Assembly (NCBI RefSeq): GCF_900115045.1
Contig: NZ_FOVC01000001.1
Coordinates: 558,001-622,000, forward strand
Direction of reading: 5' to 3'
Source of the DNA: Izhakiella capsodis
GTDB lineage: Bacteria > Pseudomonadota > Gammaproteobacteria > Enterobacterales > Enterobacteriaceae
Length of the DNA stretch: 64,000 bases
Positions 1 to 8,941 of this stretch are shown one piece after another. Below the pieces are notes generated by a model. The model was not told where the DNA came from, did not search any database, and worked only from the letters and a program-made list of their open reading frames with translations. Each line of letters begins with the position of its first letter. The stretch's first letter is position 1. The position numbers were made by a program, and so were the translations under genes.

Positions 1-1506
1 TCCTGGTACCAGGTGAGTACGGTTGAGCTTGGTGCTGATCTGAACGGTAAGCCCACAACGCTGCAATGCCATTTCGGTACGCGGGCTATCAGGTGCGGCG
101 GCGGCAAGGTTGCCACCCAGCGCAATGAATACTTTAATTTCGTTACGCAGCATCGCCTCTAATGCTTGCACGGTGTTATGTCCGGCTTCGCGCGGCGGCG
201 AAAAGTTAAAATGTGCCGCCAGGCTATCGAGGAATGCGGCGCCCGGCTTTTCATCGATACCCATCGTCCGGTTACCCTGCACATTACTGTGTCCCCGAAC
301 CGGACACAGACCGGCACCCGGCTTACCAAGCTGACCGAAAAGTAGCTGGAGATTAACGATTTCACGGACAGTATCAATCGAATGTTTGTGCTGAGTGATC
401 CCCATCGCCCAGGTACAGATAACGCGCTCGGCCTGCTGATAAACCGTCGCAGCATGACGTAGCTGCTGCTCGCTGAGCCCGGATTGTTGGGTAATAGTAT
501 GCCAGTCCGTTGCGTCCACCACCGCAAGATAGTCATCCATACCTTGGGTATGTTCAGCGATGAACGCCTGCGCGAAAATCCCCTCTTCGCCTGCATTGAT
601 GCGCAGGCGATGGATTTCCAGCAATGCTTTTACCATGCCACGTACCGCAGCCATATCCCCCCCCAGACGGGGTTGATAATAGGTAGAGCTAATTGCGCCT
701 GATAAGGGGGTCAGCAGTTCAACCGGCTTTTGCGGATCGGAAAAGCGCTCCAGACCGCGCTCACGTAGCGTGTTGAAGGTCACAATGCGGGCGCCGCGAT
801 CGGCAGCGTTGCGCAGGCTGTGCAGCATCCGAGGATGATTGGTGCCAGGATTCTGGCCAAAAACGAAGATGGCGTCAGCCTGTTCAAAATCGTTAAGCAG
901 AATTGTGCCTTTACCAACACCAATACTGTTCTTTAAACCGGTACCGCTTGCTTCATGGCACATATTCGAGCAGTCGGGAAAGTTATTGGTGCCGGCCATA
1001 CGGCCGAACAGCTGATATAACCACGAGGCTTCGTTACTGGCGCGACCAGAAGTATAAAGCTCCATCTGATGCGGATTACTCATCGACTTGATATGTCGGG
1101 CAATCAAAGCGAATGCGTCATCCCAGCTGATTGGCTCATAGTGATCGGTCGTGCGGTTGTAGCGAAGTGGCTCAACGATACGGCCCTGATATTCGAGAAA
1201 GTAATCACTTTGCTGATACAGCTGAGTCACGCTATAGCGCTTGAAGAAATCGGCATCAATATAGCGACGAGTCGCTTCCCAAGTTACCGCTTTAGCGCCA
1301 TTTTCACAAAAACTGAACGTGCTTTTATTATCGTCGCCCCATGCGCAGCCTGGGCAGTCAAAGCCTTTTGCCTTGTTTACGTGCATCAGATTGCGCAAAT
1401 TTTTAATGACCTGCTTGCTGTCAAAAACGAAACGGGTGGTGGCTTCCAGTGAACCCCAGCCGCCAGCGGCTGATTGGTACGGTTTGATCTGCGATTTAAA
1501 TTTCAT
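1..1506 (-). CDS. FdhF/YdeP-family molybdopterin oxidoreductase, C-terminus cut by window edge
   Basis: The minus strand is open from an ATG at 1506 to the first base of the window with no stop, about 502 codons, so the C-terminal part is missing. The N-terminus resembles E. coli YdeP: an AAGGWG motif near residue 13, DCPGCAWGDD near residue 50, SNMCHEASG near 180 and GQNPGTNHPRM near 217, then GKPGAGLCPVRGHSNVQG near 395. These match the formate-dehydrogenase-like, bis-MGD cofactor-binding alpha-subunit fold. The cysteine pair of CPGC is present, but a full N-terminal four-cysteine iron-sulfur set is not seen, as in YdeP. The substrate is not known for this family; YdeP has been linked to acid resistance in E. 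coli. The gene needs molybdenum cofactor, which may relate to the probable ModE-controlled genes near 43 kb. Confidence 0.88.
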   Translation of the reverse strand, partial: MKFKSQIKPYQSAAGGWGSLEATTRFVFDSKQVIKNLRNLMHVNKAKGFDCPGCAWGDDNKSTFSFCENGAKAVTWEATRRYIDADFFKRYSVTQLYQQSDYFLEYQGRIVEPLRYNRTTDHYEPISWDDAFALIARHIKSMSNPHQMELYTSGRASNEASWLYQLFGRMAGTNNFPDCSNMCHEASGTGLKNSIGVGKGTILLNDFEQADAIFVFGQNPGTNHPRMLHSLRNAADRGARIVTFNTLRERGLERFSDPQKPVELLTPLSGAISSTYYQPRLGGDMAAVRGMVKALLEIHRLRINAGEEGIFAQAFIAEHTQGMDDYLAVVDATDWHTITQQSGLSEQQLRHAATVYQQAERVICTWAMGITQHKHSIDTVREIVNLQLLFGQLGKPGAGLCPVRGHSNVQGNRTMGIDEKPGAAFLDSLAAHFNFSPPREAGHNTVQALEAMLRNEIKVFIALGGNLAAAAPDSPRTEMALQRCGLTVQISTKLNRTHLVPG

Positions 1507-2673
1507 AGTCGGCGAGAGATTGTTGGCTAGTTATTGGCATTATCTGTCTTAATAGTTTTATTATTGTGGCTGTATGTAAATAAATTGTCTAATTGATTGA
1601 GGAAATCGTGCGATTAGTCTGGTTTGTCGTGGCGAGTAAATGGACGTAAGCTCGGGTAAAAGAGGTCATTTATTGCCCATCAAGGAGCAAATGGTGAGTG
1701 ATAATGTTAACCGATTTAGGATCGTGCTGCTTCCTGAACGTTGTATCATAAGTGGCTGTCCTTTTTAGGCGCACTGTAAAGGATTCGGTCTGCGCTGACG
1801 AGTTCCCTAAATCTGACTGTTTGATTCGGATAAGTAAAGAGCATCTGAATTTTATAATCAGATTTTCGCTGTAATTGGTATTTACCTTTAGCAAAATGAC
1901 AGGTTAGAAATGAAAATGTTGTTACAGTTCAGCGCTTTTATTTAAAATTAAACATTAGTGGTATTAATGCATTTGGTCAGTCAGCCAGAGGGGCAGGCCC
2001 CGAGAGTAGGATTACAAATCGATAAGTGGTACCAAAATTAGAGTTATCCAGTATACAGAACTCAATCGCAAAAATTTTGCACTTGTGTGACTCCAGTGCG
2101 GATTAATATTTTAAATAAATATTTACTATTCGTAAGGTAAATATTTTGTCATTTTTTAAATTAAGAATAATCTTCATGTTGTTAAGCGTGCGGCAGAAAT
2201 TTTTCGCGTTAATATGACATTCATCCTTCCTGGATCCGATTTAGGGCTATTATAAATTTGATGCTGATTAGAACAAGTGATTTTTTCTTTCGCATAGACA
2301 TATACTGCATCAGAAGAGAGGTGAATTTCTTTTTAACGTTATTATTTCACTGGCACTGTGGAAGTGAATATGTTTATTTTTTGGGTCGGGGATGATTTTA
2401 AATGAGATTTTCGAATGAGTTATCTACGACAATAAGATGAGTTCAAACCAATATTTTTTCAGCTGGACGATCTGTGAGTGAGCCATTGGTACCCGCTGTT
2501 TGAGCGATCTTAATAATTACTCATTGAATTAGTCGATGATAGATGAGTGTTGAGATGGGATAAACACCTGGAATGTTCGGGGGTAGCCAGCGCAGTTGGC
2601 AGACTATGCAGCGCTCCTTTTTCTCCTCATGCCAGATAAAATGATCCCGCAAAAGAGAAATAAAATAGACATC
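1507..2673. other. AT-rich stretch without recognisable genes
   Basis: About 1.17 kb between the YdeP-like gene and the LysR remnant. It is visibly richer in A and T than its surroundings, above all 1,900-2,450. The short open frames here show no familiar motif and no convincing ribosome binding site. The promoter of the YdeP-like gene should lie in the first 150 bases. I see no RNA gene or clear terminator. Confidence 0.6.
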
Positions 2674-3451
2674 ATGCAATTGATATACCCTGTAACCTTG
2701 AACGCGAGCGCCACTTTGGCCGGGCAGCTTCGTCAGCCAGCCGACGTGATCAATGCGGTTGAAAAATCTGGAGCGTGAGCTGGGCGTCCGACTAATTAAT
2801 CGCAGCCATAATTTTGCCGGGTTTACCGCAGGAGATGAGCGAGTGCTGGACTGGGTACGCGAAATTGTTTCAGTTTAACAGGGGTTAAAGCTGGAAGTGG
2901 AGTCGCTGAAGCAGGGCGTCAACGGGACGTTACGCATTGGCATCGTGCCGCATGTAGCCTTGCACTTGCCGCGCTGCTAAAAAGCGTTAACCAGCCGTTT
3001 CCCCGGTCGGATAACTGCGTGGCGGTGCTGAGTGCCGACCAGCTGCGGGAGGCGCTGCAAAGTCATACCATTGATGTCGGCATTGGTTCGTTTGAGCTGG
3101 CAACGCTGAGCAGATTCCAGTTTCAGGCCCAGCCGCTTTTTGACTGCGATGTTAAGCTGATTTTTAATCCGGACTATTTTCCGCGAGGCAAAAGTGACGC
3201 GGCGTATCGTGCTGGAAAGTCGTTCGATTTTCCCACTGATGCTGGCGGTGCACTCTGCGCTGGGCTGCGCGATATCGCCCGTGGGGCATTTATTGCCGTC
3301 ACTGCATGCATTACCGGTAAATATGCCCCCAATGGCACGCTACGGTGCCGTAGCGATTGCCAGTCCAGGTCGGGTCACGCCGCTGGCTGGGCATTTTTTT
3401 CACGTTGCACGTGTAAACCAGATGGTAGCAAGGATTAACGCTCTTTCCTGA
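2674..3451 (+). pseudogene. LysR-type regulator pseudogene
   Basis: A decayed LysR-family regulator spread over several frames. The helix-turn-helix region survives around 2715-2815: LRQPADVINAV in one frame, then LKNLERELGVRLINRSHNF in the next. An in-frame stop follows near 2876, then a stretch reading LEVESLKQGVNGTLRIGIVPHVAL. The effector domain continues in another frame from about 3019 (VAVLSADQLREALQSHTIDV, DVGIGSFELATL), and its end in a third frame (MARYGAVAIASPGR, HFFHVARVN) to about 3451. Several frameshifts plus a stop mean no functional product. The target genes cannot be named; the next remnant downstream may have been a neighbour. Confidence 0.8.
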
Positions 3452-3678
3452 ATATTTATCGCAATACCGTTGCAGACACCAACCCCTGTCATGAATACAG
3501 CCTCAGCCGGTGGGCTAATGTTATCTGCCTGCCGCTGTAATTGACTCATTGTCAGTGAAACTTTTTTAACCAGTAGCACCAGGTTAAACACGCCTGATCG
3601 AAGATATTAATCAGCACATTGAGTGACAATGTCACGTTAACTGGCTGAAAGATGGCTGTTTTGCGGGCACGGTAAAGG

Positions 3679-4165
3679 TCAGTGCCATCTATACGGGTCT
3701 TCTATTGCAACAAAAGGCGCATCCGGATTGATATCCCGCCTTCGTAGCCATCTCACGTGCTGTCGACGGAATGCATAAATTCCGGCAATAATACATGCCT
3801 GATAGATTATAAAACCAATCAGCTGGTGGAAGGTGATAATGTCGGCCAGCGTCAGGCCGGTCCTGCGGATTGAGTCTGGCGGCATAATCATTGCACAATT
3901 GCTGAACACTGCTAAGCTGCGCAACCCATAATGCGCTGCTCAGTCGCTCATAAAGCGTTAACGTATGCAGGTGACTGGTGGTTACCTGCGTGGGTAAAAG
4001 CTGCGGGTATAGGCCCCCGGAGATTTGCAACATCGTACGCTGGTGCGCATTAGCTGTAGTAATTCTGCATGATTTCCGGTGGCATCCAGTAAAAAGGGAT
4101 CTGCCTCCGTGGCGGCGTGTCTTTCCGCCCGATGGCAAGGGTCTTGTGATACCCGTGATTATTAC
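3679..4165 (-). pseudogene. remnant of a CMD/alkylhydroperoxidase-like protein
   Basis: The minus strand holds protein-like fragments in different frames: HRAERHAATEADPFLLDATG and AELLQLMRTSV near 4050-4150, LYERLSSALWVAQLSSVQQL near 3900-3960, then LTLADIITFHQLIGFIIYQA and IIAGIYAFRR near 3760-3850. The last fragment resembles the helix following the active site in CMD-domain (carboxymuconolactone decarboxylase/AhpD-like) proteins. Stops and frameshifts separate the pieces, so it is a dead gene, tail-to-tail with the LysR remnant. The family call rests on weak similarity from memory; that it once coded is firmer. Confidence 0.45.
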
Positions 4166-4360
4166 CGGGAAAGTGAGGTGATCCCATAAAGAAAGGCTTT
4201 GTTATCAGCGCTGACCATGCAGTAACAGGGCGGCGACAGAATGAATATCAGGACTATCCTCGCCTGACCTTGCGGTCAGATAAAAGAATCTTCAGCATTA
4301 ACTTGTTGCAGGCGCTATAACGGAAAGAAGAGGGTGAGGCCGCAGCCCCACGCGTAGCCC

Positions 4361-5149
4361 TTACTTCAGCTCCAGCTCGTTCATTGCGGCGATGCTAAAA
4401 CCACCGTCAACATGAACCACTTCGCCAGTAATGCCACCGGCAAGATCAGAACACAGGAAAGCGGCAGAGTTGCCGACATCTTCAGTGGTGACGGTACGGC
4501 GGATTGGCGTTACCGCCTCGCAGTGCGCCAGCATTTTACGAAAATCCTTGATGCCGGATGCGGCCAGCGTACGAATTGGGCCAGCTGAGACCGCGTTAAC
4601 ACGCACCCCTTCCGGGCCCATAGCGTTTGCCATATAGCGCACGTTGGCCTCCAGCGAGGCTTTAGCCAGACCCATAACGTTATAGTTAGGTATCGCGCGT
4701 TCTGCTCCAAGATATGAGAGCGTCAGAAGCGCAGAATTTGGATTGAGCATTTGGCGGCACGCTTTCGCCATCGCAACGAAGCTGTAAGCGCTGATATCAT
4801 GAGCGATTTTAAAACCTTCACGGGTTACAGCGTTTACGTAGTCGCCATCGAGCTGATCGCCCGGCGCGAAGCCAATTGAGTGTACAAAGCCATCAAATTT
4901 GGGCCAGGTTTTTGCCAGTTCAGTAAACAACGATTTGATGCTGTCATCTTCAGCAACATCGCACGGCAGAATGATGTCAGAGCTGAGGTCTTTGGCAAAC
5001 TCTTCCACGCGGGATTTGAGCTTGTCGTTCTGATAAGTGAAGGCCAGCTCTGCACCCTGTTTGTGCATTGCCTGCGCAATACCATAGGCAATGGAAAGTT
5101 TGCTGGCAACGCCAGTAATCAGAATGCGTTTACCTGAAAGAAAACCCAT
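4361..5149 (-). CDS. fabI: enoyl-[acyl-carrier-protein] reductase (NADH) FabI
   Basis: FabI reduces the trans-2 double bond of enoyl-ACP with NADH, the last step of each fatty-acid elongation cycle, in the cytoplasm. The 262-residue length equals that of E. coli. It is a short-chain dehydrogenase: the modified glycine motif ITGVASKLSIAYGIA lies at residues 11-25, the active-site residues are Tyr146, Tyr156 and Lys163 (SYLGAERAIPNYNVMGLAKA), and Gly93 of the triclosan-contact loop (HSIGFAPG) is unchanged. The gene follows the sap operon on the same strand after a 150-base gap, as in E. coli, and likely has its own promoter there. Confidence 0.98.
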   Translation of the reverse strand: MGFLSGKRILITGVASKLSIAYGIAQAMHKQGAELAFTYQNDKLKSRVEEFAKDLSSDIILPCDVAEDDSIKSLFTELAKTWPKFDGFVHSIGFAPGDQLDGDYVNAVTREGFKIAHDISAYSFVAMAKACRQMLNPNSALLTLSYLGAERAIPNYNVMGLAKASLEANVRYMANAMGPEGVRVNAVSAGPIRTLAASGIKDFRKMLAHCEAVTPIRRTVTTEDVGNSAAFLCSDLAGGITGEVVHVDGGFSIAAMNELELK

Positions 5150-5299
5150 AGCTGTAATCCTTATAAGTCATTGTTGTTGCGGCCGTGGGAGAGATTATAG
5201 ATACGGCCTGCGTTAATCGACCCGGCGATTCTAGCACAACTCGTTTAACGGCGTTAATCTGACAACGTACACGATTGAATGATATTATAATTCAGTTGG

Positions 5300-6106
5300 T
5301 TATTTGTCTTTTCGCCAGGCCTCAGCAGTTAATGCTTCGCCGAAATGGCTGGTAATCAGGCGCTTGGTTTGTTCATGCAGCGGCGCGGAGAGCACATCCG
5401 CCGTGCCGCCACGTTCAATCACCTCGCCCTGATGCATTACGATCACCTGGTCGCTGATGTGCTTCATCATACCCAGATGCTGTGTAACGTAGATATAAGC
5501 AATCCCATGTTTATCCTGAAGATCAAGCATCAGATTAACCAGTTGAGAACGCATGGACATATCCAGCGATGCCAGTGCCTCATCGGCAACAATAACTTTT
5601 GGTTGTAAAATGAGCGCACGCGCCAAACCGATACGCTGCTTCTGTCCCGGTGCCAGCATGTGAGGATAGTAAGCGGCGTGGTCGGGTAGCAACCCGACCT
5701 GGCGTAAGGTAGCAACAATGCGTTTTTGCCGCTCTTCGGCTGTCAGTTCGGTATTCAGGCGCAGAGGAAACTCCAGAATCTGGCTGATACGTTGACGCGG
5801 ATTAAGTGAGGTACTGGGGTCCTGAAAAATCATGCGAATACGCTGACTACGGTAGCCATAATCGCCAAAAGCTAGCGGATGATCATCAATAATAATGTCG
5901 CCATCGCTGGGCGCGATCATACCACTCAGCATTTTTGCCAGGGTCGACTTCCCCGACCCGTTCTCACCAATGATCGCCAGTGTCTGGCGTTCACGCAGGG
6001 TGAAGCTGACGCTTTTTACCGCTTCGACATGCTGACGACGAAACAGGCCGGTCCGATAGCGGTAGGTTTTATTCAGGTTACGCACCTCGAGCAGTGTTTC
6101 AACCAT
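5300..6106 (-). CDS. sapF: Sap transporter ATP-binding protein SapF
   Basis: One of the two ATPases of the SapABCDF importer, linked in enterobacteria to antimicrobial-peptide resistance, haem uptake and, for the SapBCDF part in E. coli, putrescine export. The 268-residue protein has Walker A GENGSGKS (near residue 47), a diverged signature loop LAPGQKQRI (near 152) and Walker B VIVADEALASLD (near 172). The LAPGQ form of the signature is also found in E. coli SapF. Its ATG directly abuts the sapD stop codon, so the pair is probably translationally coupled. It is the last gene of the operon. Confidence 0.96.
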   Translation of the reverse strand: MVETLLEVRNLNKTYRYRTGLFRRQHVEAVKSVSFTLRERQTLAIIGENGSGKSTLAKMLSGMIAPSDGDIIIDDHPLAFGDYGYRSQRIRMIFQDPSTSLNPRQRISQILEFPLRLNTELTAEERQKRIVATLRQVGLLPDHAAYYPHMLAPGQKQRIGLARALILQPKVIVADEALASLDMSMRSQLVNLMLDLQDKHGIAYIYVTQHLGMMKHISDQVIVMHQGEVIERGGTADVLSAPLHEQTKRLITSHFGEALTAEAWRKDK

Positions 6107-7099
6107 TCAGGGCGTCTCCAGGTTCAGCGGAAAATGGCAGGCAAACAGGTGGTTTTTGGTGCCGTTCAGTCGTGGTACTTCAATACAATTTTTCTGTGCG
6201 TAAGGACAGCGCGGGCCAAGGCGACAGCCAATCGGCAGGCTTTCAAGTGAAGGGATAGCGCCGGGTAGGGTATTCAGACGACTTTTATGTGGTAGCGAAC
6301 GGCCAAAATCAGGCATTGCGCGGATTAATGCCTGCGTATAGGGATGATGTGGTGCGGTAATTAAATCCTCACTGTCGGCAGTTTCAACCGTCTGACCGCA
6401 GTACATTACGTTGATGCGATCGGCCCATCGGCTCATGGTTTGCAAATCGTGACTGATGAGTAAGATGGTGGTGTTATTATTCTGATTCAATCGTGCAAGC
6501 AGGCGAAATATCTGCGCTTGGGTCGTTGGTTCCATCGCATTGGTGGGTTCGTCGGCAATAAGCAGACGTGGCTGGTTTGCCAAAGCAATGGCGATCATTA
6601 CCTTCTGACACTCGCCCTGAGTCAGCTCATAAGGGAAGCTCTCCATAATGTCCTTGTGATCCTTTATGCCTACCCGATGGAGTAACTCGATAGCGCGACG
6701 ATGACGCCATCGGAAACGCTCGCTCAGGCGGCCGCGAAAGGTTGTGCCGGGGATCGCCTGTATCAGCTGTCGGCCGATGCTCTCGGAGGGGTCGAGGCAA
6801 GACTGTGGCTCCTGAAAAATCATGGATACATTCTGCCCAACCAGCTTACGGCGTTCGCGGGCGGTCAGATTTAGCAGGTCGACATCTTCAAAACGCATGC
6901 GGTCGGCGGTGACGCGCCAGTTTTCACGGGTTACGCCGCAGATCGCTTTGGCTATCAGACTTTTCCCAGAACCGGATTCTCCCACCAGCCCACGAATCTC
7001 GCCTTCAGCAAGACTCAAACTGACGCGATCGACGGCTTTTACCGGCCCGTCGGCAGTCATAAATTCGATGGTCAGGTTACGTATATCCAGTAATGCCAT
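6107..7099 (-). CDS. sapD: Sap transporter ATP-binding protein SapD
   Basis: Second ATPase of the Sap importer, 330 residues as in E. coli. Walker A GESGSGKS lies near residue 40, signature LTQGECQKV near 160, and Walker B LLIADEPTNAM near 178. The C-terminal oligopeptide-transporter extension carries the cysteine cluster typical of Opp/Dpp ATPases (GCRLGPRCPYAQKNC near 285). In E. coli, SapD also stimulates Trk potassium uptake. It overlaps sapC by one base and is followed without a gap by sapF. Confidence 0.97.
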   Translation of the reverse strand: MALLDIRNLTIEFMTADGPVKAVDRVSLSLAEGEIRGLVGESGSGKSLIAKAICGVTRENWRVTADRMRFEDVDLLNLTARERRKLVGQNVSMIFQEPQSCLDPSESIGRQLIQAIPGTTFRGRLSERFRWRHRRAIELLHRVGIKDHKDIMESFPYELTQGECQKVMIAIALANQPRLLIADEPTNAMEPTTQAQIFRLLARLNQNNNTTILLISHDLQTMSRWADRINVMYCGQTVETADSEDLITAPHHPYTQALIRAMPDFGRSLPHKSRLNTLPGAIPSLESLPIGCRLGPRCPYAQKNCIEVPRLNGTKNHLFACHFPLNLETP

Positions 7100-7989
7100 T
7101 ATTCAATCCCCGCAATAATCGCGCGTCGAATACCTTCGCCCAGCAGGTTAACAATCAGTACGCTAATCATAATCGCGGCACCAGGCAGCATAACGGTCCA
7201 GGGAGCAACATAAATCAGTTCCAAAGAGTCGCCCATCATTACGCCCCATTCTGGCGATGGCAGCTGGGCGCCAAGGTTCAGAAAGCCCAGTGACGCAATA
7301 TCGAGGATCACCATCGATAATCCACGAGTAAATGCCGAGACCAGCCGCGGGGCTACATTAGGCAGTATGGCATACCATAGAATGCTCTTGTTATGGGCGC
7401 CATCAAGCCGGGCGGCAATAACATACTCTTTTTCCATTTCATCATGCACTGCACTGTAAATTTCTCTCACCAGACGCGGAAGCACTGCGAGAAATACCGC
7501 CAGCAGAGCATGATCGAATCCCGGACCCATAAAGGCGATAACGATGATGGCTAACAGTAGCGATGGGATTGATAAAAAGGTATCCAGGATGTGGTTAAGT
7601 ATCGCGGAGCGTAATCCGTGAGTTAATCCAGCGGAAATGCCAAGCAACGTGGCAAACAGCGAGGCAAGCAGAGTCACAATTATTGCAGAACCGACCGTAG
7701 GTGCCGCGCCTCTGAGCAGACGGCTGAGCACATCGCGGCCTAGATCATCGGTGCCGAGGAAAAAGGATACATCCCCATAATGAGACCAGGAGGGTGGCAA
7801 CAGCTGATAGCCAAGAAACTGCTGATCGGAACTGTAAGGGGCCAGCAGGTTGCCGAAAAGGCATAAGAATAGCAGGCCGATGAAGGCATATAAGCCAATC
7901 ATTGCGCTGGTATCACGATAGAAGAGTCGGCAGGTGTGGCGTAGTGGGCTGGGTTGCCGCTTTTCTGCGTAGAGATTATCGAAGCGCAT
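7099..7989 (-). CDS. sapC: Sap transporter permease SapC
   Basis: Inner-membrane permease subunit of the Sap importer, 296 residues, DppC/OppC type. A first membrane segment (MIGLYAFIGLLFLCLFGNLL) is followed by a periplasmic part with GTDDLGRDVLSRLL, characteristic of OppC/DppC permeases. Five further hydrophobic segments follow, with the EAA loop near residue 200 (EYVIAARLDGAHNKSILWYA). It pairs with SapB in the membrane. The start overlaps the end of sapB by 14 bases. Confidence 0.97.
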   Translation of the reverse strand: MRFDNLYAEKRQPSPLRHTCRLFYRDTSAMIGLYAFIGLLFLCLFGNLLAPYSSDQQFLGYQLLPPSWSHYGDVSFFLGTDDLGRDVLSRLLRGAAPTVGSAIIVTLLASLFATLLGISAGLTHGLRSAILNHILDTFLSIPSLLLAIIVIAFMGPGFDHALLAVFLAVLPRLVREIYSAVHDEMEKEYVIAARLDGAHNKSILWYAILPNVAPRLVSAFTRGLSMVILDIASLGFLNLGAQLPSPEWGVMMGDSLELIYVAPWTVMLPGAAIMISVLIVNLLGEGIRRAIIAGIE

Positions 7990-8941
7990 ACCACTCCTTG
8001 TGCTTAAGTGGATTCATTATTGCGCCAAAAATGTCGGCCAGGACGTTAACACTAATCACTAAGCCGCCAATCACCATCACGCCGGCAGAAATAGCGGCGT
8101 AATCCTGCTGGCGAATGGCGTCAATCAGCCAGCGCCCCATTCCAGGCCAGCTAAACACCACTTCGGTAATCATCGCCAGAGTCAGCATGGTAGAAAATTG
8201 CAGTCCGAGGCGGGGAATAATCGGCGGCAGCGCATTGTGCAATACATGCCGACGGATAACAGTGAAGCGTGAGAGGCCGCGAATAGCGGCTGCTTTAATG
8301 TAGTTCTGCTCCATTACTTCGCGCGTTGAAATACGCATCAGGCGCGTAACTTCGGTTGTTGGCGCAACGGACAGCGTAATGACCGGCAGGACCAAGTGGC
8401 GAAGGACGCTGATGATAATCTCATGACGCCATTGTGGCGGATTAAGAAAGGCATCTATTAAACCAAAACCGGTGATATTTACCACGGGATAGAGCAAATC
8501 GAAGCGGCCAGAAACTGGCAACCATCCGAGCGTCAGTGAGAAAAACAGCGTAAGCAGCAGCGCCAGCCAGAATACCGGCAGCGAGAAACCCAGCAATGCT
8601 ACCGTGCTTATCAGCTTATCCTGCCATTTATTACGTAAAACCCCTGCACAAATGCCCAGTGGAATTCCGACTAACAGTGCCATTGTAAAGGCTAAAATAC
8701 ACAGTTCCAGCGTAGCGGGAAATACTTCGCGCAGCTGATGACTGATCGCTATGCCGTTGATGCTTGATACGCCAAAATCAAAGTGCATCAGCCCTTTAAA
8801 CCAGAAGTGCCAGGCGTCAAACAATGAGTCCCCCTGAAGCGGCGCATGGGGAGGAAAATAGCTCAGGCTAAAGCCGACCAGCGAAAGGAAAAACAGGGTA
8901 ATAACCCAGAGAAGAAGACGTCTGAGGGTGTAAATTATCAT
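7976..8941 (-). CDS. sapB: Sap transporter permease SapB
   Basis: Inner-membrane permease of the Sap importer, 321 residues, DppB/OppB type. The N-terminal membrane segment (LLLWVITLFFLSLVGFSLSY) is followed by a periplasmic loop and five more hydrophobic segments. The EAA motif is near residue 215 (EQNYIKAAAIRGLSRFTVIR). The start overlaps the sapA stop by four bases (ATGA), a coupling arrangement. It should not be confused with the unrelated MgtC/SapB family protein at 30 kb. Confidence 0.97.
   Translation of the reverse strand: MIIYTLRRLLLWVITLFFLSLVGFSLSYFPPHAPLQGDSLFDAWHFWFKGLMHFDFGVSSINGIAISHQLREVFPATLELCILAFTMALLVGIPLGICAGVLRNKWQDKLISTVALLGFSLPVFWLALLLTLFFSLTLGWLPVSGRFDLLYPVVNITGFGLIDAFLNPPQWRHEIIISVLRHLVLPVITLSVAPTTEVTRLMRISTREVMEQNYIKAAAIRGLSRFTVIRRHVLHNALPPIIPRLGLQFSTMLTLAMITEVVFSWPGMGRWLIDAIRQQDYAAISAGVMVIGGLVISVNVLADIFGAIMNPLKHKEWYALR

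Noticed and set aside
159..596. 145-codon open frame on the minus strand
   Set aside because: It is an out-of-frame shadow of the YdeP-like oxidoreductase reading.
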